Shown here piece by piece: positions 1-15,539 of a stretch of 64,000 nucleotides of DNA. A program made the translations under genes and the position numbers. The notes below the pieces were generated by a model. The model did not search any database and was not told the origin of the DNA. It saw only the letters and a list, made by a program, of their open reading frames with translations. The stretch is taken from the NCBI GenBank assembly GCA_943735955.1, contig CALSEQ010000033.1:1147001-1211000 (forward strand), written 5' to 3'. Positions within the stretch are counted from its first letter, which is position 1. Each line of letters begins with the position of its first letter. The DNA is from Piscicola geometra. Its lineage: Eukaryota; Annelida; Clitellata; Hirudinida; Piscicolidae.

Positions 1-240
1 ATATATGCAAATATGCAATATATGCAAACATGCAATATATGTAAATATGCAATATATGTAAATATGCAATATATGTAAATATGCAATATATGTAAATATG
101 CAATATATGTAAAGATGCAATATATGTAAATATGCAATATATGTAAATATGCAATATATGTAAATATGCAAAATATGTAAATATGCAATATATGTAAATA
201 TGCAATATATGTAAATATGCAATATATTTAAATATGCAAT

Positions 241-300
241 ATATGTAAATATGCAAATATGCAATATATGCAAATATGCAATATATGCAAATATGCAATA
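241..300. repeat. Type example of the 8-bp register-shift cassette
   Basis: The order is a T-form half GTAAATAT, an extra half-unit GCAAATAT (8 bp), then GCAATATAT+GCAAATAT twice, then return to T-form units. The extra half-unit moves the 17-bp phase by 8. The same arrangement recurs throughout the window, roughly every 150-300 bp. The extra half-unit also occurs as GCAAGTAT (Zone A), GCAATTAT or GCAACTAT (Zone B) and GCAATAAT. It gives three ATGCAAAT words spaced 17 bp apart. Confidence 0.85.
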
Positions 301-719
301 TATGTGAAGATGCAATATATGTAAATATGCAATATATGTAAATATGCAATATATGTAAATATGCAAATATGCAATATATGCAAATATGCAATATATGCAA
401 ATATGCAATATATGCAAATATGCAATATATGTAAATATGCAATATATGTAAATAGGCAAATATGCAATATATGCAAATTTGCAATATATGCAAATATGCA
501 ATATATGTAAATATGCAATATATGTAAATATGCAATATATGTAAATATGCAATATATGTAAAAATGCAATATATGTAAATATGCAATATATGTAAATATG
601 CAACATATGTAAATATGCAAGATATGTAAATATGCAATATATGTAAATATGCAATATATGTAAATATGCAATATATGTAAATATGCAATATATGTAAATA
701 TGCAATATATGCAAATATG

Positions 720-2508
720 CACTATATGTAAATATGCAATTTATGTAAATATGCAATATATGTAAATATGCAATATATGTAAATATGCAAGATATGTAAT
801 TATGCAATATATGTAAATATGCAATATATGTAAATATGCAATATATGTAAATATGCAATTAATGTAAATAAGCAATATATGTAAATATGCAATTTATGTA
901 AATATGCAATATATGTAAATATGCAAGTATGCAATATATGCAAATATGCAATATATGCAAATATGCAATATATGTTAATATGCTATATATGTAAATATGC
1001 AATATATGTAAATATTCAATATATGTAAATATGCAATATATGTAAATATGCAATATACGTAAATATGCAATATATGTAAATATGCAAATATGCAATATAT
1101 GCAAATTTGCAATATATGCAAATAAGCAATATATGTAAATATGCAATATATGTAAATATGCAATATATTTAAATATGCAATATATGTAAATATGCAATAT
1201 AAGTAAATATGCAATATATGCAAATATGCAATATATGTAAATATGCAATATATGTAAATATGCAATATATGTAAATATGCAATATATGTAAATATGCAAT
1301 ATATGTAAATATGCAATATATGTAAATATGCAATATATGTAAATATACAATATATGTAAATATGCAATATATGTAAATATGCAATATACGTAAATATGCA
1401 ATATATGTAAATATGCAAATATGCAATATATGCAAATATGCAATATATGCAAATAAGCAATATATGTAAATATGCAATATATGTGAAGATGCAATATATG
1501 TAAATATGCAATATATGTAAATATGCAATATATGCAAATATGCAATATATGCAAATAAGCAATATATGTAAATATGCAATATATGCAAATATGCAATATA
1601 TGCAAATATGCAATATATGCAAATATGCAATATATGTAAATATGCAATATATGTAAATAGGCAAATATGCAATATATGCAAATTTGCAATATATGCAAAT
1701 ATGCAATATATGTAAATATGCAATATATGTAAATATGCAATATATGTAAATATGCAATATATGTAAATATGCAATATATGTAAATATGCAATATATGTAA
1801 ATATGCAATATATGTAAATATGCAATATATGCAAATATGCACTATATGTAAATATGCAATTTATGTAAATATGCAATATATGTAAATATGCAATATATGT
1901 AAATATGCAAGATATGTAATTATGCAATATATGTAAATATGCAATATATGTAAATATGCAATATATGTAAATATGCAATTAATGTAAATAAGCAATATAT
2001 GTAAATATGCAATTTATGTAAATATGCAATATATGTAAATATGCAAGTATGCAATATATGCAAATATGCAATATATGCAAATATGCAATATATGTTAATA
2101 TGCTATATATGTAAATATGCAATATATGTAAATATTCAATATATGTAAATATGCAATATATGTAAATATGCAATATACGTAAATATGCAATATATGTAAA
2201 TATGCAAATATGCAATATATGCAAATTTGCAATATATGCAAATAAGCAATATATGTAAATATGCAATATATGTAAATATGCAATATATTTAAATATGCAA
2301 TATATGTAAATATGCAATATAAGTAAATATGCAATATATGCAAATATGCAATATATGTAAATATGCAATATATGTAAATATGCAATATATGTAAATATGC
2401 AATATATGTAAATATGCAATATATGTAAATATGCAATATATGTAAATATGCAATATATGTAAATATACAATATATGTAAATATGCAATATATGTAAATAT
2501 GCAATATA
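720..2508. repeat. Tandem 1120-bp duplication (two copies)
   Basis: Markers repeat at exactly 1120 bp: GCAATTAATG at about 857 and 1977, GCAAGTATGC, GTTAATATGC and the rare AAATATACAATATATG (about 1345 and 2465). The match begins at or before the GCACTATATG variants at 719 and 1839. It ends at 1388/2508, where the first copy has TACG and the second has an added 17-bp unit. 1120 = 17x64 + 8x4, and four extra 8-bp half-units are countable in the interval (near 926, 1086, 1428 and 1665), so the register closes exactly. Confidence 0.85.
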
Positions 2509-3354
2509 TGTAAATATGCAATATACGTAAATATGCAATATATGTAAATATGCAAATATGCAATATATGCAAATATGCAATATATGCAAATAAGCAATAT
2601 ATGTAAATATGCAATATATGTAAATATGCAATATATGTAAATATGCAATATATGAAAATATGCAATATATGTAAATATGCAATATATGTAAATATGCAAT
2701 AAATGTAAATATGCAAATATGCAATATATGCAAATATGCAATATATGCAAATATGCAATATATGTAAATATGCAATATATGTAAATATGCAATATATGTA
2801 AATATGCAATATATGTAAATATGCAATATATGTAAATATGCAATATATGTAAATATGCAATATATGTAAATATGCAATATATGTAAATATGCAATATATG
2901 TAAATATGCAAATATGCAATATATGCAAATATGCAATATATGCAAAACTGCAATATATGTAAATATGCAATATTTGTAAATATGCAATATATGTAAATAT
3001 GCAATATAAGTAAATATGCAATATACGTAAATATGCAATATATGTAAATATGCAAATATGCAATATATGCAAATATGCAATATATGCAAATAGGCAATAT
3101 ATGTAAATAGGCAATATATGTAAATATGCAATATATGTAAATATGCAAAATATGTAAATATGCAATATATGTAAATATGCAATATATGTAAATATGCAAT
3201 ATATGTAAATATGCAAATATGCAATATATGCAAATATACAATATATGCAAATATGCAATATATGTAAATATGCAATATATGTAAATATGCAATATATGTA
3301 AATATGCAGTATATGTAAATATGCAATATATGTAAATATGCAATATATGTAAAT
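1860..3354. repeat. Long-range duplicate of 14045-15539
   Basis: Markers match the segment 12185 bp downstream: GCAATTAATG 1977/14162, TATACAATATATG 2468/14653, GCAATAAATG 2696/14881, GCAAAACTGC 2942/15127 and GCAGTATATG 3309/15494. The match is lost at about 3354/15539, where the downstream copy reads GTAAAGATGC. A few single-base differences occur inside (for example in the AAATATACA at 3231-3240). This is a segmental duplication inside the satellite, about 1.5 kb in length. Confidence 0.8.
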
Positions 3355-6300
3355 ATGCAATATATGTAAATATGCAAATATGCAATATATGCAAATATGC
3401 AATATAAGCAAATATGCAATATATGTAAATATGCAATATATGTAAATCTGCAAATATGCAATATATGTAAATATGCAATATATGCAAATATGCAATATAT
3501 GTAACTATGCAATATATGTAAATATGCAATATATGTAAATATGCAATATATGTAAAAATGCAGTATATGTAAATATGCAATATATGTAAATATGCAATAT
3601 ATGTAAATATGCAAGATATGTAAATATGCAATATATGTAAATATGCAATATATGTAAATATGCAATATATGTAAATATGCAATATATGTAAATATGCAAT
3701 ATATGCAAATATGCAATATATGTAAATATGCAATATATGTAAATATGCAATATATGTAAATATGCAATATATGTAAATATGCAAGATATGTAAATATGCA
3801 ATATATGTAAATATGCAATATATGTAAATAGGCAATATTTGTAAATATGCAATTAATGTAAATAAGCAATATATGTAAATATGCAATTTATGTAAATATG
3901 CAATATATGTAAATATGCAAGTATGCAATATATGCAAATATGCAATATATGCAAATATGCAATATATGTTAATATGCTATATATGTAAATATGCAATATA
4001 TGTAAATATTCAATATATGTAAATATGCAATATATGTAAATATGCAATATACGTAAATATGCAATATATTTAAATATGCAAATATGCAATATATGCAAAT
4101 ATGCAATATATGCAAATAAGCAATATATGTAAATATGCACTATATGTAATTATGCAATATATGTAAATATGCAATATATGTAAATATGCAATATATGTAA
4201 ATATGCAATATATGCAAATATGCAATATATGTAAATATGCAATATATGTAAATATGCAATATATGTGAATATGCAATATATGTAAATATGCAATATATGT
4301 AAATATGCAATATATGTAAATATGCAATGTATGTAAATATGCAATATATGTAAATATGCAATTAATGTAAATAAGCAATATATGTAAATATGCAATATAT
4401 GTAAATATGCAATATATGTAAATATGCAAGTATGCAATATATGCAAATATGCAATATATGCAAATATGCAATATATGTTAATATGCTATATATGTAAATA
4501 TGCAATATATGTAAATATTCAATATATGTAAATATGCAATATATGTAAATATGCAATATATGTAAATATGCAATATATGTAAATATGCAAATATGCAATA
4601 TATGCAAATATGCAATATATGCAAATAAGCAATATATGTAAATATGCAATATATGTAAATATGCAATATATGTAAATATGCAATATAATTAAATATGCAA
4701 TATATGTTAATATGCAATATATGTAAATATGCAATATATGTAAATATGCAATATATGTAAATATGCAATATATGTAAATATGCAATATATGTAAATATGC
4801 AATATATGTAAATATGCAATATATGTAAATATGCAAATATGCAATATATGCAAATATGCAATATAAGCAAATATGCAATATATGTAAATATGCAATATAT
4901 GTAAATCTGCAAATATGCAATATATGTAAATATGCAATATATGCAAATATGCAATATATGTAACTATGCAATATATGTAAATATGCAATATATGTAAATA
5001 TGCAATATATGTAAAAATGCAGTATATGTAAATATGCAATATATGTAAATATGCAATATATGTAAATATGCAAGATATGTAAATATGCAATATATGTAAA
5101 TATGCAATATATGTAAATATGCAATATATGCAAATATGCAATATATGTAAATATGCAATATATGTAAATAAGCAATAGATGTAAATATGCAATATATGTA
5201 AATATGCAATATATGTAAATATGCAATATATGTAAATATGCAATATATGTAAATATGCAATATATGTAAATATGCAATATATGTAAATTTGCATTATATG
5301 TAAATATGCAAATATGCAATATATGCAAATATGCAATGTATGCAAATATGCAATATATGTAAATATGCAATATATGTAAATATGCAATATATGTAAATAT
5401 GCAATATATGTAAATATGCAATATATGTAAATATGCAATATATGTAAATATGCAATATATGTAAATATGCAATATATGTAAATATGCAAATATGCAATAT
5501 ATGCAAATATGCAATATAAGCAAATATGCAATATATGTAAATATGCAATATATGTAAATCTGCAAATATGCAATATATGTAAATATGCAATATATGCAAA
5601 TATGCAATATATGTAACTATGCAATATATGTAAATATGCAATATATGTAAATATGCAATATATGTAAAAATGCAGTATATGTAAATATGCAATATATGTA
5701 AATATGCAATATATGTAAATATGCAAGATATGTAAATATGCAATATATGTAAATATGCAATATATGTAAATATGCAATATATGTAAATATGCAATATATG
5801 TAAATATGCAATATATGCAAATATGCAATATATGTAAATATGCAATATATGTAAATATGCAATATATGTAAATATGCAATATATGTAAATATGCAAGATA
5901 TGTAAATATGCAATATATGTAAATATGCAATATATGTAAATAGGCAATATTTGTAAATATGCAATTAATGTAAATAAGCAATATATGTAAATATGCAATT
6001 TATGTAAATATGCAATATATGTAAATATGCAAGTATGCAATATATGCAAATATGCAATATATGCAAATATGCAATATATGTTAATATGCTATATATGTAA
6101 ATATGCAATATATGTAAATATTCAATATATGTAAATATGCAATATATGTAAATATGCAATATACGTAAATATGCAATATATTTAAATATGCAAATATGCA
6201 ATATATGCAAATATGCAATATATGCAAATAAGCAATATATGTAAATATGAACTATATGTAATTATGCAATATATGTAAATATGCAATATATGTAAATATG

Positions 6301-7232
6301 CAATATATGTAAATATGCAATATATGCAAATATGCAATATATGTAAATATGCAATATATGTAAATATGCAATATATGTGAATATGCAATATATGTAAATA
6401 TGCAATATATGTAAATATGCAATATATGTAAATATGCAATATATGTAAATATGCAATATATGTAAATATGCAATTAATGTAAATAAGCAATATATGTAAA
6501 TATGCAATATATGTAAATATGCAATATATGTAAATATGCAAGTATGCAATATATGCAAATATGCAATATATGCAAATATGCAATATATGTTAATATGCTA
6601 TATATGTAAATATGCAATATATGTAAATATTCAATATATGTAAATATGCAATATATGTAAATATGCAATATACGTAAATATGCAATATATGTAAATATGC
6701 AAATATGCAATATATGCAAATATGCAATATATGCAAATAAGCAATATATGTAAATATGCAATATATGTAAATATGCAATATATGTAAATATGCAATATAA
6801 TTAAATATGCAATATATGTTAATATGCAATATATGTAAATATGCAATATATGTAAATATGCAATATATGTAAATATGCAATATATGTAAATATGCAATAT
6901 ATGTAAATATGCAATATATGTAAATATGCAATATATGTAAATATGCAAATATGCAATATATGCAAATATGCAATATAAGCAAATATGCAATATATGTAAA
7001 TATGCAATATATGTAAATCTGCAAATATGCAATATATGTAAATATGCAATATATGCAAATATGCAATATATGTAACTATGCAATATATGTAAATATGCAA
7101 TATATGTAAATATGCAATATATGTAAAAATGCAGTATATGTAAATATGCAATATATGTAAATATGCAATATATGTAAATATGCAAGATATGTAAATATGC
7201 AATATATGTAAATATGCAATATATGTAAATAT
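3310..7232. repeat. 2112-bp duplication, copies 3310-5120 and 5422-7232
   Basis: Paired markers at a 2112-bp offset are GTAACTATGC 3501/5613 and 4960/7072, GCAATTAATG 3851/5963 and 4360/6472, and the compound ATATAATTAA 4680/6797-type unit. Between 3501 and 5613 I count nine extra 8-bp half-units, and 2112 = 17x120 + 8x9, so the two agree. The copies part at about 5120/7232, where one has a C-form unit and the other a T-form unit. End points are approximate. Confidence 0.8.
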
Positions 7233-8259
7233 GCAATATATGTAAATATGCAATATATGTAAATATGCAATATATGCAAATATGCAATATATGTAAATAT
7301 GCAATATATGTAAATATGCAATATATGTAAATATGCAATATATGTAAATATGCAAGATATGTAAATATGCAATATATGTAAATATGCAATATATGTAAAT
7401 ATGCAATATTTGTAAATATGCAATTAATGTAAATAAGCAATATATGGAAATATGCAATTTATGTAAATATGCAATATATGTAAATATGCAAGTATGCAAT
7501 ATATGCAAATATGCAATATATGCAAATATGCAATATATGTTAATATGCTATATATGTAAATATGCAATATATGTAAATATTCAATATATGTAAATATGCA
7601 ATATATGTAAATATGCAATATACGTAAATATGCAATATATTTAAATATGCAAATATGCAATATATGCAAATATGCAATATATGCAAATAAGCAATATATG
7701 TAAATATGCACTATATGTAATTATGCAATATATGTAAATATGCAATATATGTAAATATGCAATATATGTAAATATGCAATATATGCAAATATGCAATATA
7801 TGTAAATATGCAATATATGTAAATATGCAATATATGTGAATATGCAATATATGTAAATATGCAATATATGTAAATATGCAATATATGTAAATATGCAATA
7901 TATGTAAATATGTAATATATGTAAATATGCAATTAATGTAAATAAGCAATATATGTAAATATGCAATATATGTAAATATGCAATATATGTAAATATGCAA
8001 GTATGCAATATATGCAAATATGCAATATATGCAAATATGCAATATATGTTAATATGCTATATATGTAAATATGCAATATATGTAAATATTCAATATATGT
8101 AAATATGCAATATATGTAAATATGCAATATACGTAAATATGCAATATATGTAAATATGCAAATATGCAATATATGCAAATATGCAATATATGCAAATAAG
8201 CAATATATGTAAATATGCAATATATGTAAATATGCAATATATGTAAATATGCAATATAT
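5613..8259. repeat. 1459-bp duplication, copies 5613-6800 and 7072-8259
   Basis: GTAACTATGC 5613/7072, GCAATTAATG 5963/7422 and 6472/7931, and the following TACGTA-bearing blocks recur at 1459 bp. The match ends where the first copy carries GCAATATAATTAAAT (about 6797) and the second the plain consensus (about 8256). This overlaps the 2112-bp duplication, so the same block is present three times between 3.5 and 8.3 kb. Confidence 0.78.
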
Positions 8260-8790
8260 GTAAATATGCAATATATGTAAAAATGCAATATATGTAAATA
8301 TGCAATATATGTAAATATGCAAATATGCAATATATGCAAAAATGCAATATATGCAAATATGCAATATATGTAAATATGCAATATATGAAAATATGCAATA
8401 TATGTAAATATGCAATATATGTAAAGATGCAATATATGTAAATATGCAATATATGTAAATATGCAATATATGCAAATATGCAATATATGTAAAAATGCAA
8501 TATATGTAAATATGCAATATATGTAAATATGCAATATATGTAAATATGCAATATATGTAAATATGCAATTAATGTAAATAAGCAATATATGTAAATATGC
8601 AATATATGTAAATATGCAATATATGTAAATATGCAAGTATGCAATATATGCAAATATGCAATATATGCAAATATGCAATATATGTTAATATGCTATATAT
8701 GTAAATATGCAATATATGTAAATATTCAATATATGTAAATATGCAATATATGTAAATATGCAATATACGTAAATATGCAATATATGTAAA
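7000..8790. repeat. Segment paralogous to 19.65-21.36 kb
   Basis: The left part (to about 7.49 kb) matches at +12651 bp (GTAACTATGC 7072/19723, GCAATTAATG 7422/20073). The right part (from about 7.56 kb) matches at +12575 (GCAATTAATG 7931/20506 and 8567/21142). The 76-bp change is a deletion in the downstream copy that removes the GCAAGTATGC cassette and the GTTAATATGC unit. The match ends near 8790/21365, where the downstream copy loses an 8-bp half-unit. Confidence 0.75.
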
Positions 8791-9641
8791 TATGCAAATA
8801 TGCAATATATGCAAATATGCAATATATGCAAATAAGCAATATATGTAAATATGCAATATATGTAAATATGCAATATATGTAAATATGCAATATATGTAAA
8901 TATGCAATATATGTAAAAATGCAATATATGAAAATATGCAATATATGTAAATATGCAAATATGCAATATATGCAAATATGCAATATATGCAAATATGCAA
9001 TATATGTAAATATGCAATATATGTAAATATGCAATATATGTAAATATGCAATATATGTAAAGATGCAATATATGTAAATATGCAATATATGTAAATATGC
9101 AATATATGTAAATATGCAATATATGTAAATATGCAGTATATTTAAAGATGCAATATATGTAAATATGCAATATATGTAAATATGCAATATATGTAAATAT
9201 GCAATATATGTAAATATGCAATATATGTTAATATGCAATATATGTAAATATGCAATATATTCAAATATGCAATATATGTTAATATGCAAATATGCAATAT
9301 ATGCAAATATGCAATATATGCAAATATGCAATATATGCAAATATGCAATATATGTAAATATGCAATATATGTAAATATGCAAATATGCAATATATGCAAA
9401 TATGCAATATATGCAAATATGCAATATATGTAAATATGCAATATATGTAAATATGCAATATATGTAAATATGCAATATATGCAAATATGCAATATATGTA
9501 AATATGCAATATATGTAAATATGCAATATATGTGAATATGCAATATATGTAAATATGCAATATATGTAAATATGCAATATATGTAAATATGCAATATATG
9601 TAAATATGCAATATATGTAAATATGCAATTAATGTAAATAA

Positions 9642-12600
9642 GCAATATATGTAAATATGCAATATATGTAAATATGCAATATATGTAAATATGCAAGTAT
9701 GCAATATATGCAAATATGCAATATATGCAAATATGCAATTTATGTTAATATGCTATATATGTAAATATGCAATATATGTAAATATTCAATATATGTAAAT
9801 ATGCAATATATGTAAATATGCAATATACGTAAATATGCAATATATGTAAATATGCAAATATGCAATATATGCAAATATGCAATATATGCAAATAAGCAAT
9901 ATATGTAAATATGCAATATATGTAAATATGCAATATATGTAAATATGCAATATATGTAAATATGCAATATATGTAAAAATGCAATATATGTAAATATGCA
10001 ATATATGTAAATATGCAAATATGCAATATATGCAAATATGCAATATATGCAAATATGCAATATATGTAAATATGCAATATATGTAATTATGCAATATATG
10101 TAAATATGCAATATATGTAAAGATGCAATATATGTAAATATGCAATATATGTAAATATGCAATAGATGTAAATATGCAGTATATGTAAATATGCAATATA
10201 TGTAAATATGCAATATATGTAAATATGCAATATATGTAAATATGCAATTAATGTAAATAAGCAATATATGTAAATATGCAATATATGTAAATATGCAATA
10301 TATGTAAATATGCAAGTATGCAATATATGCAAATATGCAATATATGCAAATATGCAATATATGTTAATATGCTATATATGTAAATACGCAATATATGTAA
10401 ATATTCAATATATGTAAATATGCAATATATGTAAATATGCAATATACGTAAATATGCAATATATGTAAATATGCAAATATGCAATATATGCAAATATGCA
10501 ATATATGCAAATAAGCAATATATGTAAATATGCAATATATGTAAATATGCAATATATGTAAATATGCAATATATGTAAATATGCAATATATGTAAAAATG
10601 CAATATATGTAAATATGCAATATATGTAAATATGCAAATATGCAATATATGCAAATATGCAATATATGCAAATATGCAATATATGTAAATATGCAATATA
10701 TGTAAATATGCAATATATGTAAATATGCAATATATGTAAATATGCAATATATGTGAATATGCAAATATGCAATATATGCAAATATGCAATATATGCAAAT
10801 ATGCAATATATGTAAATATGCAATATATGTAAATATGCAATATATGTAAATATGCAATATATGTAAATATGCAATATATGTAAATATGCAATATATGTAA
10901 ATATGCAATATATGTAAATATGCAAATATGCAATATATGCAAAGATGCAATAAATGCAAATATGCAATTTATGCAAATATGCAATATATTCAAATATGCA
11001 ATATATGTAAATATGCAATATATGTAAATATGCAAATATGCAATATGTGCAAATATGCAATATATGCAAATATGCAATATATGTAAATATGCAATATATG
11101 TAAATATGCAATATATGTAAATATGCAATATATGTAAAAATGCAATATATGTAAATATGCAATATATGTAAATATGCAAATATGCAATATATGCAAATAT
11201 GCAATATATGCAAATATGCAATATATGTAAATATGCAATATATGTAATTATGCAATATATGTAAATATGCAATATATGTAAATATGCAATATATGTAAAT
11301 ATGCAAGTATGCAATATATGCAAATATGCAATATATGCAAATATGCAATTTATGTTAATATGCTATATATGTAAATATGCAATATATGTAAATATTCAAT
11401 ATATGTAAATATGCAATATATGTAAATATGCAATATACGTAAATATGCAATATATGTAAATATGCAAATATGCAATATATGCAAATATGCAATATATGCA
11501 AATAAGCAATATATGTAAATATGCAATATATGTAAATATGCAATATATGTAAATATGCAATATATGTAAATATGCAATATATGTAAAAATGCAATATATG
11601 TAAATATGCAATATATGTAAATATGCAAATATGCAATATATGCAAATATGCAATATATGCAAATATGCAATATATGTAAATATGCAATATATGTAATTAT
11701 GCAATATATGTAAATATGCAATATATGTAAAGATGCAATATATGTAAATATGCAATATATGTAAATATGCAATAGATGTAAATATGCAGTATATGTAAAT
11801 ATGCAATATATGTAAATATGCAATATATGTAAATATGCAATATATGTAAATATGCAATTAATGTAAATAAGCAATATATGTAAATATGCAATATATGTAA
11901 ATATGCAATATATGTAAATATGCAAGTATGCAATATATGCAAATATGCAATATATGCAAATATGCAATATATGTTAATATGCTATATATGTAAATACGCA
12001 ATATATGTAAATATTCAATATATGTAAATATGCAATATATGTAAATATGCAATATACGTAAATATGCAATATATGTAAATATGCAAATATGCAATATATG
12101 CAAATATGCAATATATGCAAATAAGCAATATATGTAAATATGCAATATATGTAAATATGCAATATATGTAAATATGCAATATATGTAAATATGCAATATA
12201 TGTAAAAATGCAATATATGTAAATATGCAATATATGTAAATATGCAAATATGCAATATATGCAAATATGCAATATATGCAAATATGCAATATATGTAAAT
12301 ATGCAATATATGTAAATATGCAATATATGTAAATATGCAATATATGTAAATATGCAATATATGTGAATATGCAAATATGCAATATATGCAAATATGCAAT
12401 ATATGCAAATATGCAATATATGTAAATATGCAATATATGTAAATATGCAATATATGTAAATATGCAATATATGTAAATATGCAATATATGTAAATATGCA
12501 ATATATGTAAATATGCAATATATGTAAATATGCAAATATGCAATATATGCAAAGATGCAATAAATGCAAATATGCAATTTATGCAAATATGCAATATATT

Positions 12601-12726
12601 CAAATATGCAATATATGTAAATATGCAATATATGTAAATATGCAAATATGCAATATGTGCAAATATGCAATATATGCAAATATGCAATATATGTAAATAT
12701 GCAATATATGTAAATATGCAATATAT
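9642..12726. repeat. Tandem 1610-bp duplication, near-identical copies
   Basis: Copy 1 (9642-11116) and copy 2 (11252-12726) look base-for-base identical by eye, including private variants GCAATTTATGTTAAT (9737/11347), GTAAATACGC (10382/11992), GCAATAGATG, GCAAAGATGCAATAAATG and GCAATATGTGC (11040/12650). On the left they differ at 9641/11251. On the right one 17-bp unit is missing in copy 2. Ten extra 8-bp half-units are countable (near 9686, 9856, 10018, 10314, 10472, 10632, 10763, 10923, 11034 and 11178), matching 1610 = 17x90 + 8x10. The lack of scattered differences suggests a recent event. Confidence 0.85.
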
Positions 12727-14044
12727 GTAAAAATGCAATATATGTAAATATGCAATATATGTAAATATGCAATATATGTAAATATGCAATCTATGTAAAT
12801 ATGCAATATATGTAAATATGCAATATATGTAAATATGCAATATATGTAAATATGCAATATATGTAAATATGCAATATATGCAAATATGCAATATATGTAA
12901 ATATGCAATATATGTAAATATGCAATATATGTAAATATGCAATATATGTAAATATGCAATATATGTAAATATGCAATATATGTAAATATGCAATATATGT
13001 AAATATGCAAAATATGTAAATATGCAATTAATGTAAATAAGCAATATTTGTAAATATGCAATATATGTAAATATGCAATATATGTAAATATGCAAGTATG
13101 CAATATATGCAAATATGCAATATATGCAAATATGCAATATATGTTAATATGCTATATATGTAAATATGCAATATATGTAAATATTCAATATATGTAAAAA
13201 TGCAATATATGTAAATATGCAATATACGTAAATATGCAATATATGTAAATATGCAAATATGCAATATATGCAAATATGCAATATATGCAAATAAGCAATA
13301 TATGTAAATATGCAATATATGTAAATATGCAATATATGTAAATATGCAATATATGTAAATATGCAATATATGTAAATATGCAATATATGTGAATATGCAA
13401 ATATGCAATATATGCAAATATGCAATATATGCAAATATGCAATATATGTAAATATGCAATATATGTAAATATGCAATATATGTAAATATGCAATATATGT
13501 AAATATGCAATATATGTAAAGATGCAATATATGTAAATATGCAATATATGTAAATATGCAATATATGTAAATATGCAAAATATGTAAATATGCAATATAT
13601 GTAAATATGCAATATATGTAAATATGCAATATATTTAAATATGCAATATATGTAAATATGCAAATATGCAATATATGCAAATATGCAATATATGCAAATA
13701 TGCAATATATGTGAACATGCAATATATGTAAATATGCAATATATGTAAATATGCAATATATGTAAATATGCAAATATGCAATATATGCAAATATGCAATA
13801 TATGCAAATATGCAATATATGCAAATATGCAATATATGTAAATATGCAATATATGTAAATAGGCAAATATGCAATATATGCAAATTTGCAATATATGCAA
13901 ATATGCAATATATGTAAATATGCAATATATGTAAATATGCAATATATGTAAATATGCAATATATGTAAAAATGCAATATATGTAAATATGCAATATATGT
14001 AAATATGCAATATATGTAAATATGCAATATATGTAAATATGCAA

Positions 14045-15539
14045 TATATGTAAATATGCAATATATGCAAATATGCACTATATGTAAATATGCAATTTAT
14101 GTAAATATGCAATATATGTAAATATGCAATATATGTAAATATGCAAGATATGTAAATATGCAATTAATGTAAATAAGCAATATATGTAAATATGCAATTT
14201 ATGTAAATATGCAATATATGTAAATATGCAAGTATGCAATATATGCAAATATGCAATATATGCAAATATGCAATATATGTTAATATGCTATATATGTAAA
14301 TATGCAATATATGTAAATATTCAATATATGTAAATATGCAATATATGTAAATATGCAATATACGTAAATATGCAATATATGTAAATATGCAAATATGCAA
14401 TATATGCAAATTTGCAATATATGCAAATAAGCAATATATGTAAATATGCAATATATGTAAATATGCAATATATTTAAATATGCAATATATGTAAATATGC
14501 AATATAAGTAAATATGCAATATATGCAAATATGCAATATATGTAAATATGCAATATATGTAAATATGCAATATATGTAAATATGCAATATATGTAAATAT
14601 GCAATATATGTAAATATGCAATATATGTAAATATGCAATATATGTAAATATACAATATATGTAAATATGCAATATATGTAAATATGCAATATATGTAAAT
14701 ATGCAATATACGTAAATATGCAATAGATGTAAATATGCAAATATGCAATATATGCAAATATGCAATATATGCAAATAAGCAATATATGTAAATATGCAAT
14801 ATATGTAAATATGCAATATATGTAAATATGCAATATATGAAAATATGCAATATATGTAAATATGCAATATATGTAAATATGCAATAAATGTAAATATGCA
14901 AATATGCAATATATGCAAATATGCAATATATGCAAATATGCAATATATGTAAATATGCAATATATGTAAATATGCAATATATGTAAATATGCAATATATG
15001 TAAATATGCAATATATGTAAATATGCAATATATGTAAATATGCAATATATGTAAATATGCAATATATGTAAATATGCAATATATGTAAATATGCAAATAT
15101 GCAATATATGCAAATATGCAATATATGCAAAACTGCAATATATGTAAATATGCAATATTTGTAAATATGCAATATATGTAAATATGCAATATAAGTAAAT
15201 ATGCAATATACGTAAATATGCAATATATGTAAATATGCAAATATGCAATATATGCAAATATGCAATATATGCAAATAGGCAATATATGTAAATAGGCAAT
15301 ATATGTAAATATGCAATATATGTAAATATGCAAAATATGTAAATATGCAATATATGTAAATATGCAATATATGTAAATATGCAATATATGTAAATATGCA
15401 AATATGCAATATATGCAAATATGCAATATATGCAAATATGCAATATATGTAAATATGCAATATATGTAAATATGCAGTATATGTAAATATGCAGTATATG
15501 TAAATATGCAATATATGTAAATATGCAATATATGTAAAG
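14045..15539. repeat. Downstream copy of the 1860-3354 segment
   Basis: This is the partner of 1860-3354 at an offset of 12185 bp, with the same ordered markers (GCAATTAATG 14162, TATACAATATATG 14653, GCAATAAATG 14881, GCAAAACTGC 15127). One local difference is a GCAATAGATG in place of the consensus near 14720. Confidence 0.78.

Noticed and set aside
9642..12726. Certain assembly error at the 1610-bp duplicate
   Set aside because: Register and flanks are consistent with a real tandem duplication, and one 17-bp unit differs near the right end. An assembly cause cannot be excluded from sequence alone, so it is listed as a finding to check.
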